Part shown: piece by piece, positions 18,601 through 26,396 of the stretch | Numbering within the stretch: the stretch's first letter is position 1 | Layout: each line of letters starts with the position of its first letter | Assembly (NCBI GenBank): GCA_964631955.1 | Contig: CAZWBA010000002.1 | Coordinates: forward strand, 372,001 to 436,000 | DNA: 64,000 nucleotides | Reading direction: 5' to 3' | Origin: CAMLJR01 sp964631955 | Lineage (GTDB): Bacteria; Pseudomonadota; Gammaproteobacteria; Pseudomonadales; CAMLJR01 | Program-made: the position numbers and the translations under genes | Notes under the pieces: generated by a model | The model's input: the letters and a program-made list of their open reading frames with translations, nothing else | What the model was told of the DNA's origin: nothing | Database searches by the model: none

Positions 18601-19322
18601 ACCTGACGCAGCAGAGCTTTCACCGCTGCGGTCGGATGAATCGAGCGATTCAGTAACCCTTCGAATAAGGCGATGCAGATTTTCCACAGCGATCCGGAGG
18701 GTTGCCCTGCGGCTAATTTGGCGAGGCGCGCACAGACTTTCGCCAGGTAATTTAAATTTTCACGCGGTTCGTGATTGCGCAAGTAATTGAGCAGCGCCAT
18801 CTGATACATCTGGCGCAGCTTTTTCGCAATTTCAGGCAAATCGCTGCCGGCGGCGACCGGTTCGACGCTCGCTGTCGCGCTCGGCAATGTCGGCGCGAAT
18901 ACGGCGGACTCCGATAGCAACGCTTCGCCGCGCACAGCGCGCAAATCGTTCAAAATCGGCAGCAGTACAGCCGGTGCGTCGCGACGCTGCGCGAGCAATT
19001 GCTGTAAATAACCCGGCAGTCTGGCGAGCGCAGCTTTGAGCGCATGCAATGCGTCCTCGCGCTGCGCCTCATTGATGGTGTTAGAAAGAAGCGCCTGCAC
19101 GACTTCTTCCATTTCGCCGGTCAGCAATGCCGCGCCCGCGAACTCCACCATTTTCAAGGTGCCGTAGACCTGGTGGATGTAGGTGAGACAGAAACGCAGA
19201 CGGGTGATGTCGTCGCGGTGCTGCAAATATTCATCGAGCGCGGCAGCGGACTGCGCCAGCGTCTCGGTAATTTCGTTGGCAACCCACTCTAGCGCTATGT
19301 AATCCCGACGCTCGGCGACCAT
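12696..19322 (-). CDS. chpA: ChpA, multi-Hpt hybrid chemosensory histidine kinase for type IV pili
   Basis: This 2208-residue kinase controls twitching through PilG and PilH. Three Hpt domains carry a clear HTLKG histidine motif, near residues 712, 897 and 1407; the N-terminal ~600 residues contain degenerate helical repeats, including YGTLKM where a tyrosine replaces the histidine. Long acidic, low-complexity linkers follow. The kinase core spans about 1590-1920 (HMLRNAIDHGIES N-box, LSDDGRGVDL, GRGVGMDVV and WGKGSRF). A CheW domain runs to about 2060 and a receiver from about 2080 (VVDDSVTVRK, LLDIEMPRMDG, GKPY). P. aeruginosa ChpA is larger and has more phosphotransfer sites. It starts 6 bp after the pilK stop. 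Confidence 0.95.
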   Translation of the reverse strand: MVAERRDYIALEWVANEITETLAQSAAALDEYLQHRDDITRLRFCLTYIHQVYGTLKMVEFAGAALLTGEMEEVVQALLSNTINEAQREDALHALKAALARLPGYLQQLLAQRRDAPAVLLPILNDLRAVRGEALLSESAVFAPTLPSATASVEPVAAGSDLPEIAKKLRQMYQMALLNYLRNHEPRENLNYLAKVCARLAKLAAGQPSGSLWKICIALFEGLLNRSIHPTAAVKALLRQVDGQLKLLTEQGTAALTAEAPATLLKNLLYYIAASEANSRYINEIKQQYNLGHALPDAAQFTEDAGGEAAQSIKAALAQQLASIADRIAQGVSGGALLADAKRAQDTTALLGMNNAQNALRTLVQQLISNKVDPRFRDDTARALRQLAEEFEFEKRPQAPRPLFNDSEEAQEQLDKAFDAIMLESRNSLEQAKEAIIEFVATQWRHQCLEEVPELLANVRGSFALAGLHRAAAVLGACENYVRKDLLEDRKIPAWQLLDTLADAIASVDYYLERLSDDADAECESILTVAEQSVTTLINTPSTTIAPPPVSAQVIPFQRPGSAADEKRFHDNVDVDAVLDAETDAHDVIPDAATHESHAGSIEEAASPVEEETAEAWVAEELSPVVASEIAPIAAHEITDEEIAAEEITAREETEEPIEASATESADDDSDEDAEIIEIFIEEAGEVLDTINEYLPQWKDSPSDAESLTVIRRAFHTLKGSGRMVGAVDIGELAWSIENMLNRVIDGSVHIDTPRVETLCAAVEVVAPMVDAFKHRKALSLPVVQIIMDRALALSKEQAPVLPSLTAAVEPALENAIDVIEVPTLDVETQAVELPVARTFEAEANRPRTLSEADENDALLDIFASEAVTHIEAVESFIVRAQQLAGPAELEDDLQRALHTLKGSAHMADVGPIAQIVTPLEHLIKEMRAAQIKAGSDIIAALRQCTQLCRAGLAQLDSDPQRMLAGTEEFIEWVEALYHANLAHIEDESDAGSDAIAPAALNHFLADAIELISAVSDDIKLWRQQRLDDERQHTLAATISQVADSAEVLNLTSVTDLAQSLQTLLRQGADQYVDDRFFDIASRAADSLIDMLDRLAANQQPQPENELIGELQEFDFGSDTFEASQEDLASGELESTLDIPVLEDIVEIDTPAEVDEILVTVDETVETETLIAAVDQLAGERVDEWTGDSSGAAAAEIIETGAAVSEEEGLAAFAEFAEEVSNLENGLDAESVASDIVHTSIVHTNIVETNAEDESVFDESALMEEAASMEEDIAAPDEVEETPFADEQVYSSEREDAIEDDDLAALNEQYFVVPQTPEEAAQAAEIPAESIAAFAAPETPRYDAPDLSAYAASADMQSDEDEEIDAEILEIFLEEAGDLLEGIDESIHNWTDDRDNGFYLDDLQRLLHTLKGGARLAGLKNLGNLSHNFETMLINAQQQGRAIDDPFLNEVQAYQDQLTHLVEAVKKGGHAADRALTTIDTSESVAPAEHVEAAELEIAAELAEEIEAEGDEVSADIAEPIEAKELSSPETEVREGNVTREDSSAREANVIPFTRPEPAPFQPPVPREIKGHEAASLRETERLPEQEGVGAQVRRGPQEVVKISAQLLEQLVNLAGETSIARSRSEEQVNEFVHSLDEMQVTVDRLHDQVRRLDIETEAQMLFRQEQLGEGLEDFDPLEFDRYSLLQQLSRSLLESASDLVDIKNTLAEKSRDMETLLVQQSRINTELQEGLMRSRMVQFARMVPRLRRIVRQVAGELDKQVDFYVDNAEGELDRTVLERVVAPLEHMLRNAIDHGIESVNDRIAAGKPPQGTVVLSLSREGSEIVLRLSDDGRGVDLQAVRAKAIDRGLMEPSANLSDHEIMQFIVQSGFSTAKQVTQISGRGVGMDVVYSEIKQLGGSLDIDSAWGKGSRFTIRLPFTVSVNRALMVNIGGDIYAIPLNSIEGIVRVSPFELEAYYQPDAPMFEYAGQPYVMRYMGALLRTGDKPKLEGVTMPLPVLLVRGSDHAVAVQVDGLMGSREIVVKTLGPQFGLVQGLSGATVLGDGSVVVILDLLAMIRADAMHLHRDLALQHEEATHERTRPLLVMVVDDSVTVRKVTSRFLERQGMEVITAKDGVDAINILQEVEQIPDVMLLDIEMPRMDGFEVASRVRHTSRLQDIPIIMITSRTGDKHRERAFSLGVNRYLGKPYQEMILLETIQELTGQTAQV

Positions 19323-19328
19323 TGCTTT

Positions 19329-20321
19329 CTACCTTGTCTGAATGTGGATGGAGCCGGTTTGCGGTGCCGGCCCGACGATATTCGATAAATCCGGAGGGGC
19401 GATTTTCGAATCGCCCGTCTTTGCATCACCCGCCCGGGGTTCGACGCGGCGCAGCCACGCGGTGACGCCCTGATGCGCGGTGCGCACGAGTTCGGGATGA
19501 TGCCAGTGCGCAGCTTCACCCGGACCCAGGATCAATAAGCCGCCGGGTTTGAGGCGCTCGACCAGCGCATCGAGCACCTGCTTCACGCGCCAGCGACGAA
19601 AATAAACCAGCACGTTCTGGCAGAAAATCACGTCCATCGGCAACGACGGCAGGCTCGCCACGTCGAGTAAATTCGTTTGTGCAAAACACATGCGCTGTTT
19701 GAGCGACGGCTGCGCGCAATAAAACGGCTCGCTTCCGGTTGCGTGTATGTTGCTGCTGGTGCCTGTTTTTCTTTCCACGATGAAAAAGCGGCGGCGCAAT
19801 GCTTCGGGAATCTGTTCGAGCCGCTTCGCGCGAAACCGGCCCGCGCGCGCGTGTTGCAATGCATCGGAACAGAGGTCCGTGGCGAGCACGCCGAGAAAGC
19901 AGTTCGCGCTTTCGCGCTCGATCACATCGGTGGCGACCATCGCCAGTCCATATGCTTCTTCGCCCGTCGAGCAGCCGACGCTCCACACGTCGATGGTTTT
20001 CGTTCGGTGCACGCGCTTGCGCAGATAATTGCGCATCAATTCGAAGGCGGCGGGCTGCCGGAAGAAACTGGTCTCCTTGACCGCGATGCTATCGAGCAGC
20101 AAACGCCACTCGCTGAGCCCTTCGGGCCAGCGGGTAACCTGATCGAAATAGGCGTCGTAATCGCTGTGACCGAGCTGACGCATGCGGCGGCTCAGGCCGC
20201 CCTGCAATATCGGTCGATGCTGGGAAAGGTCGATACCCGTCGTGCTTTCGACCAGCTGCTGCCAGTCGGCGAACTGCTGGTCGTTCAGCGGCGGCAGAGC
20301 AGGTTGCAACCACGCCTCCAT
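19329..20321 (-). CDS. pilK: CheR-type methyltransferase of the Pil-Chp system
   Basis: This SAM-dependent methyltransferase of about 330 residues is predicted to methylate glutamates of PilJ. It has an N-terminal helical part (GIDLSQHRPILQGGLSRRMR) and a CheR Rossmann domain with VWSVGCSTGEEAYGLAM (SAM site), ATDLCSDALQHAR and DVIFCQNVLVYF. The start at 20321 is preferred because GGGGAG lies 7 nt upstream; an ATG five codons earlier overlaps that site. It lies between pilJ and chpA as in Pseudomonas. Confidence 0.93.
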   Translation of the reverse strand: MEAWLQPALPPLNDQQFADWQQLVESTTGIDLSQHRPILQGGLSRRMRQLGHSDYDAYFDQVTRWPEGLSEWRLLLDSIAVKETSFFRQPAAFELMRNYLRKRVHRTKTIDVWSVGCSTGEEAYGLAMVATDVIERESANCFLGVLATDLCSDALQHARAGRFRAKRLEQIPEALRRRFFIVERKTGTSSNIHATGSEPFYCAQPSLKQRMCFAQTNLLDVASLPSLPMDVIFCQNVLVYFRRWRVKQVLDALVERLKPGGLLILGPGEAAHWHHPELVRTAHQGVTAWLRRVEPRAGDAKTGDSKIAPPDLSNIVGPAPQTGSIHIQTR

Positions 20322-20365
20322 GATCGTGCTCCCCATTCGGTTAAATCAGGAGCCGGCGATCAGCC

Positions 20366-22408
20366 TTAGCCCACCGCTCGCCTGGATTCTTCCGGCAACT
20401 TGAAGCCCGCTACCGAGTTCTTCAGTTCCTGCGCCATCAATGCGAGATTACCGATCGACCGCGCCGTGGTGGTGGTGCCGGTCGAGGTTTGCGAGGTGAT
20501 CTCCTGAATGACATTCATGGTGTTGGAGATGTGGCCGGCCGAAGACGCTTGTTGGCGCGCGGCGTTGGAGATGTTCTGGATCAGTTCCGCGAGTTCCTGC
20601 GATACGGTCTCGATCTGTTCGAGCGCCTGACCGGCGTCCTGCGCCAGACGTGCACCGCGTACCACCTCGGTGGTGGTCTGTTCCATCGAGATAACCGCCT
20701 CGTTGGTGTCGGATTGAATGGTCTTAACCAGCGCTTCGATCTGTTTCGTCGCGGCGGATGAACGTTCAGCGAGGCGTTGAACCTCGTCGGCAACGACCGC
20801 GAAGCCGCGGCCCGCGTCACCGGCCATCGACGCCTGGATCGCGGCGTTCAGTGCGAGGATGTTGGTCTGGTCGGCGATGTCGTTGATGAGGCTGACGATG
20901 TCACCGATCTCCTGCGACGATTCACCGAGACGTTTGATCCGTTTCGAGGTTTCCTGAATCTGTTCGCGGATGTTATCCATGCCCTTGATGGTGTTCTGTA
21001 CGACTTCGGCGCCGGTGTTCGCGATCGCAACCGACCGCTCCGCAACGCCTGCTGATTCGGACGCGTTCGAGGATACCTGGTCGATCGTCACGGCCATTTC
21101 GTTCACGGCCGCCGATGCCCCGGCGATTTCCTGCGCCTGATGTTCGGACGCTTCGGCGAGATTGAGCGCGGTGCCCTGCGTCTCCTGCGCCGCCTGCGAG
21201 ACCTTCACCGCCGTGTCGTTGATCTGCGACACGAGAATCCGCAGCTGGTCGATGGTGAAGTTGATCGAGTCCGCGATCGCACCGGTGAAGTCCTCGGTTA
21301 CCGTCGCGGTGGTGGTCAAGTCACCGTCGGCGAGATAGGTCAGCTCGTCGAGCAGACGCAGAATCGCGTTCTGGTTACGTTCGTTCTGTTCCGCGGTTTC
21401 ACTCAAACGCGCACGGGTGTTGGTGAACTGCAGCACACCGATGCCGCCCAGGGAAGCCAGTACGATACCGACGAAAATCAGCAGCGTCGTGGTGGTGAAG
21501 AAGCGTTCGCCTTCGAGGCCGTTGATGCGCTCGGCGAGCTTGCTGGTCGATTCCATGATTTTCGGCGAATCGACGGTGATAGCGGTGGCCGCCTGGCTGG
21601 TTTTCGCGAGTTCCGGCGACGCCTGGAAAATCTCGTCGACCGAGCCGCTCACGAACTGGAACAGCTTGTTGATTTCATCGAGCGATGAACGCGCGCTGCG
21701 GTCGTTGACGCGAGAAATACGCATCGCCGCGTTGCCGTTCAGCATGCCCTGCAGCACGGTACCGAAGGTGCTGGCGTCGAGGTTGAACTGGTCGGCGGCC
21801 TGCGGTGCATCGGCCTGACCTTCGAGCATTTTGTCGACGTTACGCGCGATCCGTTCCGCCAGCCACGACTGACGCTGCGCGATCATCACCTGGTCGGCGC
21901 TGGTGCCGGTCGAGGCAAGAATTTCCGAAACGTTGTTGTATTCCTGTTGCAGTTCGGGAATCGAGTCGCTCAGCGTTTTCGCAACGTCGTGGAGGAACAG
22001 AACCCGTTCGCGGTTGCTGACGATGGTGCCGGCAGCGCTGTTGACCTTGCTCCACAGACCGTTCAGTTCGGTCAGCTCCGTGCCGAGTTTCTCCTGCGGG
22101 CTCGGCGCCTGATCGTCGCCCTTCACGAGCTGCTGCATGACGCCGTCGAAATCCTTCTGGCTCTTTTTGAGCGCATCGAAGGCCTTGGCGTTACCGCCGG
22201 TCGCCTCGCGCGCCGAAGTCGCAATCTGCTGCGACAGAACGCGCAGTTCGCCGGTCAGCTCTTGGTAATGCTGATCGTAGTTCGCGTGTCGCAGTACGTA
22301 CCACGCGTTGAACGCCGCACCGCCGAGGCCGATGACCATCGCGAGCGTCAGCCCGGCGATAACAGGATTGCTGGGCAGACTTGCCAAAAAGTTATTGTCT
22401 CTAGCCAT
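20366..22408 (-). CDS. pilJ: PilJ, methyl-accepting chemotaxis receptor of the twitching system
   Basis: This inner-membrane receptor of about 680 residues has one membrane segment near residues 20-42 (IAGLTLAMVIGLGGAAFNA) and a second near 300 (LLIFVGIVLASLGGIGVL), with a periplasmic PilJ domain between. HAMP and coiled-coil methylation helices follow, then the signalling hairpin DIADQTNILALNAAI and GRGFAVVADEVQRLAERSS. It passes signals to ChpA through PilI/ChpC. The start used (MARDNNF) has GGGAG 8 nt upstream; the longer GTG start is less likely. Confidence 0.95.
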   Translation of the reverse strand: MARDNNFLASLPSNPVIAGLTLAMVIGLGGAAFNAWYVLRHANYDQHYQELTGELRVLSQQIATSAREATGGNAKAFDALKKSQKDFDGVMQQLVKGDDQAPSPQEKLGTELTELNGLWSKVNSAAGTIVSNRERVLFLHDVAKTLSDSIPELQQEYNNVSEILASTGTSADQVMIAQRQSWLAERIARNVDKMLEGQADAPQAADQFNLDASTFGTVLQGMLNGNAAMRISRVNDRSARSSLDEINKLFQFVSGSVDEIFQASPELAKTSQAATAITVDSPKIMESTSKLAERINGLEGERFFTTTTLLIFVGIVLASLGGIGVLQFTNTRARLSETAEQNERNQNAILRLLDELTYLADGDLTTTATVTEDFTGAIADSINFTIDQLRILVSQINDTAVKVSQAAQETQGTALNLAEASEHQAQEIAGASAAVNEMAVTIDQVSSNASESAGVAERSVAIANTGAEVVQNTIKGMDNIREQIQETSKRIKRLGESSQEIGDIVSLINDIADQTNILALNAAIQASMAGDAGRGFAVVADEVQRLAERSSAATKQIEALVKTIQSDTNEAVISMEQTTTEVVRGARLAQDAGQALEQIETVSQELAELIQNISNAARQQASSAGHISNTMNVIQEITSQTSTGTTTTARSIGNLALMAQELKNSVAGFKLPEESRRAVG

Positions 22409-22487
22409 GATCCGGACTCCCACCCGAAGCGTTTCTTACCGATAAAGATGAATGATGTGTGTCTGTCATACCTGAATAAGCACTTAC

Positions 22488-23033
22488 TTACGCCGCCGCG
22501 TTGAAAAAGCGTTCATCGCGTGCCAGCTTGAACGGGCTGAATACCGTCCAGTCGCGGTTGTGAACGCGGTAGGCACCGGCCAAAAACTGCTGCATCGGAC
22601 TCAGTTCGGGGGCGATGGCGGTATGAAAGCTGTCGACCGGAAAATGCTGCATGCCATGCACTTCGCTGACGATCAGCCCCGTGAACATATCGCCGTATTC
22701 GAGCGCGAGTACACGCTGCTGCTTGCGGTTGCCGCTCAGCGAACCGCCAAAAAATACTTCGAGATCGATCAGTGGCAACAGTCGGCCACGCACGTTGGCG
22801 ACACCGCGCACCCACGGTTTCACGCCGGGCAGGCGCGTGCTGTTCGGCACCGAGAAAATCTCCGCCACTTCCGCCATCGGCGCGACCATGCGCTGGCCGG
22901 CCAGGGTGAAACCCACGCCGCTCCAGTGCGGCTTGATGTCGATCTGAGCCGGCAATCCGTGCGCGTTCTGCACGCTGCTCTGCGCGAGCGCCACCAGGGC
23001 GGCAAAAGGCTCCAGGGATTCAGCCATGGACAC
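22488..23033 (-). CDS. pilI: PilI, CheW-like adaptor
   Basis: This single-domain CheW protein of 181 residues links PilJ to ChpA. CheW strands are visible: GVGFTLAGQRMVAPMAEVAEIF, NVRGRLLPLIDLEVFFGG and VLALEYGDMFTGLIVSEV. Translation may start at GTG 23033 (GGAG 10 nt upstream) or ATG 23027. It lies between pilH and pilJ, the standard position. No phosphorylation site is expected. Confidence 0.92.
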   Translation of the reverse strand: MSMAESLEPFAALVALAQSSVQNAHGLPAQIDIKPHWSGVGFTLAGQRMVAPMAEVAEIFSVPNSTRLPGVKPWVRGVANVRGRLLPLIDLEVFFGGSLSGNRKQQRVLALEYGDMFTGLIVSEVHGMQHFPVDSFHTAIAPELSPMQQFLAGAYRVHNRDWTVFSPFKLARDERFFNAAA

Positions 23034-23123
23034 TTACCAATTTCTCCATAAGACACGAGGGTCCATAAATAGATGAGGCGCCGGCGACACTGACGATACT
23101 CCGCGATATCACCGAACCGATTC

Positions 23124-23489
23124 TCAAGCCTTCAGGACACTTTCGATGGTCTGCACCAGCACCTTGCCGTCGACCGGCTTGGTCAGATAACCCTTGGCGC
23201 CCTGCCGCTGTCCCCACAGACGATCGGTTTCCTGATCTTTCGTCGTCACGATGATGACGGGGATATGGCTGGTCGCCTCGTCTTTGCTGAGCTGGCGTGT
23301 CGCCTGAAAACCGTTGAGGCCGGGCATGACCACATCCATCAGCACGACATCGGGCAATTCTTTTTTGGCGGCAGCGACGCCCTGTTCACCCGTTTCGGCA
23401 GTGAGGATTTCGTAGCCGTGCTTGCTCAGAATCGAGCTCATCTTGTAGGTTTCGGTCGGCGAATCGTCGACTATCAGTACCCGCGCCAT
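23124..23489 (-). CDS. pilH: PilH, single-domain response regulator
   Basis: This 121-residue stand-alone receiver has the acidic pocket VDDSPTE, the phospho-acceptor in VLMDVVMPGLNGFQ, the conserved Thr in IVTTKDQETDR and Lys in GYLTKPVDG. In P. aeruginosa PilH acts with PilG downstream of ChpA to balance pilus extension and retraction. GGAGG lies 10 nt before the ATG. It is separated from pilG by 119 bp with no evident terminator. Confidence 0.94.
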   Translation of the reverse strand: MARVLIVDDSPTETYKMSSILSKHGYEILTAETGEQGVAAAKKELPDVVLMDVVMPGLNGFQATRQLSKDEATSHIPVIIVTTKDQETDRLWGQRQGAKGYLTKPVDGKVLVQTIESVLKA

Positions 23490-23608
23490 TTATATCGATC
23501 CTCCGTTACGCGCCTGCGGCGCTCTTATCTTCTTGTCGCTGGCGATCGATCGTTTTTACGGTCGCCGTTTTCAGATCGTGTACTTGCAATTCAATGCGTA
23601 TCTGCAAC

Positions 23609-23998
23609 TCAGTGCGCGCTGGCAACATGGGCCTGAATCGCGCCCAACAGTTCGTTTTTGCTGAAAGGTTTGGTCAGGTACTGATCCGAGCCGACAATGC
23701 GGCCTTTCGCCTTATCGAATAATCCATCCTTGCTCGACAGCATGATCACGGGGGTGGATTTGAATTCGCTGTTGTTCTTGATGAGCGCGCAGGTCTGGTA
23801 ACCATCGAGACGCGGCATCATGATGTCGACGAAAATAATATCGGGACGCGTATCGGCGATTTTTGCCAGCGCATCGAAGCCATCGGTCGCGGTGATGACA
23901 TCGCAACCCACTTTCTTCAGCAGCGTCTCGGCAGTGCGGCGGATCGTCTTGCTATCGTCGATCACCATCACTTTTAAATCTTGAAAATTCGGTTCCAT
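23609..23998 (-). CDS. pilG: PilG, single-domain response regulator
   Basis: This 129-residue receiver has VIDDSKTIRRTAETLLKK, the phosphorylated Asp in IFVDIMMPRLDGYQ, MLSSKDG and the Lys in YLTKPFSK. It is the first gene of the pil-chp operon. In Pseudomonas PilG promotes pilus extension and cAMP signalling downstream of ChpA. AGAGAGG lies 10 nt before the ATG. It is divergent from gshB across a 416-bp gap that must hold both promoters. Confidence 0.95.
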   Translation of the reverse strand: MEPNFQDLKVMVIDDSKTIRRTAETLLKKVGCDVITATDGFDALAKIADTRPDIIFVDIMMPRLDGYQTCALIKNNSEFKSTPVIMLSSKDGLFDKAKGRIVGSDQYLTKPFSKNELLGAIQAHVASAH

Positions 23999-24414
23999 GT
24001 TGAACTGACCTCTCTGCCCTGCTTACAACAGTTTTGCGCGCCTGCGTACCCGCGCCGCCGTAACGATGGGGCAAACTGGATTATCGTTGGGACTCGCCGT
24101 CCCTTGTCGCTGACCACGCTTGTCGTCGACTACCGTTTTGTCGTTAGCTGCGGGTTGTCGTTAAAATGCTGACCGGAACAAATATAGACGAACACGGCTA
24201 ACTTGCCCGACTTCAGCTGGAACGACTGCGCAATGCGACTTTCGTCGCGAAATCGGAAAACACCGGAAGGATGTATTTCGATGCCAGGTTATGAGTATAG
24301 AAGTGGTCTGCAATAAAGCACGGTGCCCGATATTCGAGAATCGGTTATTTCTGACACAGCCCACGCTTTTTGGAAATAACGGTGGCCAACCCAGTTCTGG
24401 AGCAATAGCCAAAG
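23999..24414. other. 416-bp divergent intergenic region, pilG / gshB
   Basis: No credible gene or repeat is seen. The region must hold the promoters of the pil-chp operon (minus) and gshB (plus). Short open frames here lack ribosome-binding sites and family features. I could not assign a -10/-35 pair with confidence. Confidence 0.6.
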
Positions 24415-25395
24415 ATGACCGTAAAGCTCGGGGTTGTGATGGACCCCATCGCAACCATCACCTACAAAAAAGACACCACGCTCGCGCTACTGTGGGCGGC
24501 GCAGGATCGCGGCTGGCAGCTCTTTTATATGGAGCAGAGCGATCTCGTGCTGCAGGATGGCGAGCCGCGCGCGCGCATGCGTTCGTTGCGCGTACATCGC
24601 GATCCCGCGCACTGGTTCGATCTCGGCGAAGTCGAATTCGGTCTGCTGGCAGATCTCGATGCTGTGCTGATGCGCAAGGATCCGCCCTTCGATAACGAAT
24701 ATATTTACAGTACCTATATTCTCGAAGCGGCCGAAAAACTGGGTACGGTCATCGTCAATCAGCCGCAGAGCCTGCGCGACTGCAACGAAAAAATGTTTGC
24801 GACCCAGTTTCCGCAATGCTGTCCGCCGTTACTGGTGAGCCGCGATAAACATTTGCTGAAGGAATTTCATCGCGCGCACGGCGATGTCGTCTTCAAACCG
24901 CTCGACGGCATGGGCGGCAGCTCGATATTCCGCGTGCGCACCGACGATCCCAATCTCAACGTGATCATCGAAACGCTCACCAACCACGGCCGCAACACCA
25001 TCATGGCGCAGAAATACATTCCGGCGATTGTCGATGGCGACAAACGCATTCTCATGATCGATGGCGAGCCAGTGCCTTATTGCCTTGCGCGCGTGCCGAT
25101 GGCAGGCGAAAGCCGCGGCAATCTCGCCGCCGGTGGCAGCGGTCGGCCGCAACCGCTCAGCGAGCGCGACCGCTGGATCGCCGCGCAGGTGGGACCGGAA
25201 TTGCGCCGCCGCGGTTTACTGTTCGTGGGGCTCGATGTGATCGGCGACTACCTCACCGAAATCAACGTGACCAGTCCGACCTGCGCGCGTGAAATCGACG
25301 CGCACTGTTTACAATCAGGTATTGAGTACACCGACATTGGCGGCAGACTGATGGATTGCATCGAAGCCAAATTACGTCAACGCGCGCAGGCATAA
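24415..25395 (+). CDS. gshB: glutathione synthetase
   Basis: This 326-residue ATP-grasp enzyme joins gamma-glutamylcysteine and glycine in the last step of glutathione synthesis. It begins KLGVVMDPIATITYKKDTT, the typical Proteobacterial GshB N-terminus, then has DVVFKPLDGMGGSSIFR (ATP-grasp), DGDKRILMIDGEP and the C-terminal TEINVTSPTCAREID. Length is normal (about 316). It is the first gene of gshB-tonB-yqgE-yqgF, the same order as beside pilG in P. aeruginosa. Confidence 0.98.
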   Translation: MTVKLGVVMDPIATITYKKDTTLALLWAAQDRGWQLFYMEQSDLVLQDGEPRARMRSLRVHRDPAHWFDLGEVEFGLLADLDAVLMRKDPPFDNEYIYSTYILEAAEKLGTVIVNQPQSLRDCNEKMFATQFPQCCPPLLVSRDKHLLKEFHRAHGDVVFKPLDGMGGSSIFRVRTDDPNLNVIIETLTNHGRNTIMAQKYIPAIVDGDKRILMIDGEPVPYCLARVPMAGESRGNLAAGGSGRPQPLSERDRWIAAQVGPELRRRGLLFVGLDVIGDYLTEINVTSPTCAREIDAHCLQSGIEYTDIGGRLMDCIEAKLRQRAQA

Positions 25396-25399
25396 ACGC

Positions 25400-26272
25400 A
25401 TGGCTTACGCTGCAGAACCGTTCGCACAACGCCACGACCTGCTCGGCTTTACGCTGCTGCTGGCGCTGGCGCTGCACGCCGTGGTTATTCTCGGAGTGAC
25501 CTTCGACAAGGAAACGCGCGATCGCGCCGCCTCCGCGCTCAAAATCACGCTCGCGCAATACAGCAGCGACAAGGCGCCCAAACGCGCCGATTTTCTCGCA
25601 CAACATAATCAGGAAGGCAGCGGCACGCTCGAAGAACAGGCCGAGCTGACCACGCGTAAAAAAGCCGATTTTCAGGACAACGTGATCCGCGACATCAGCC
25701 CCATGCAGCAGACCGCCGCACTGCAGCAAAAAAGCGCGCAGCAGGCGTTGATCGCCACGCGCAGCCGTGCCGAGCAAAAAGCCGCGCAAACAAATGATCT
25801 GGACACGCCGCATCAACAGGCACAAAGCGATATCACCATTCAACAGCGCAGCCTTGAAATTGCGAGTCTGGAAGCGAAACTCGATATTCAGCGCCAGGCC
25901 TATGCCGCGCGACCGCGCATTCGCCGGTTGACGTCGGTTGCCACCCGAAAATCCGAAGACGCGCTGTATCTGCATAACTGGCGCGAAAAAATCGAAGCCG
26001 TCGGCAATCGCAATTATCCCGAGCGTTCGCGCGCGCAGGGCATTTACGGCGAGGTGCAGTTAATGGTGGCGCTCCTGCCCAATGGCGAAATCAGCGAAAT
26101 TAAAATCCTGCGTTCTTCCGGCAAGAAATTGCTGGATGAGGCAGCTATCCGTATCGCACAGCTCGCCGCACCCTACGATGCGTTTCCCGCCGATATGCGC
26201 AAACAGGTCGACGTGCTGGAAATCATCCGCACCTGGCGCTTTCATAAAGATCGGTTAACGTCGTCGCAATAA
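25400..26272 (+). CDS. tonB3: TonB-like energy transducer (TonB3 type)
   Basis: This 290-residue inner-membrane protein has one N-terminal membrane anchor (residues about 15-35, LLGFTLLLALALHAVVILGV). A long, glutamine-rich, probably coiled periplasmic linker follows, instead of the Pro-rich stretch of classical TonB. The C-terminal TonB domain has YPERSRAQGIYGEVQLMVALLPNGEI and EIIRTWRF. The P. aeruginosa homologue at this position, TonB3, is needed for twitching motility, which fits the pil neighbours. It starts 5 bp after gshB. No ExbB or ExbD gene is nearby. Confidence 0.9.
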   Translation: MAYAAEPFAQRHDLLGFTLLLALALHAVVILGVTFDKETRDRAASALKITLAQYSSDKAPKRADFLAQHNQEGSGTLEEQAELTTRKKADFQDNVIRDISPMQQTAALQQKSAQQALIATRSRAEQKAAQTNDLDTPHQQAQSDITIQQRSLEIASLEAKLDIQRQAYAARPRIRRLTSVATRKSEDALYLHNWREKIEAVGNRNYPERSRAQGIYGEVQLMVALLPNGEISEIKILRSSGKKLLDEAAIRIAQLAAPYDAFPADMRKQVDVLEIIRTWRFHKDRLTSSQ

Positions 26273-26287
26273 TTCCGCATACGCTTC

Positions 26288-26362
26288 GTAGGGGCGCCGC
26301 TTGCTGCGCCTTTGACAAAACTGGCAAGAATCGAGAAGGGGCGCGGCAAGCGGCGCCCCTAC
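26288..26362. repeat. 75-bp palindromic repeat (copy 2) between tonB and yqgE
   Basis: The left arm GTAGGGGCGCCGCTTGCTGC matches the first 20 bases of the copy at 5805; the right arm is GCGGCAAGCGGCGCCCCTAC. The size is almost identical to copy 1 and the centre differs. It lies 16 bp after the tonB stop and could act as an RNA stem-loop or transcription attenuator. Confidence 0.85.
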
Positions 26363-26396
26363 TTGAGTTCATGCGCAAAGCCACCATAATGAATTC

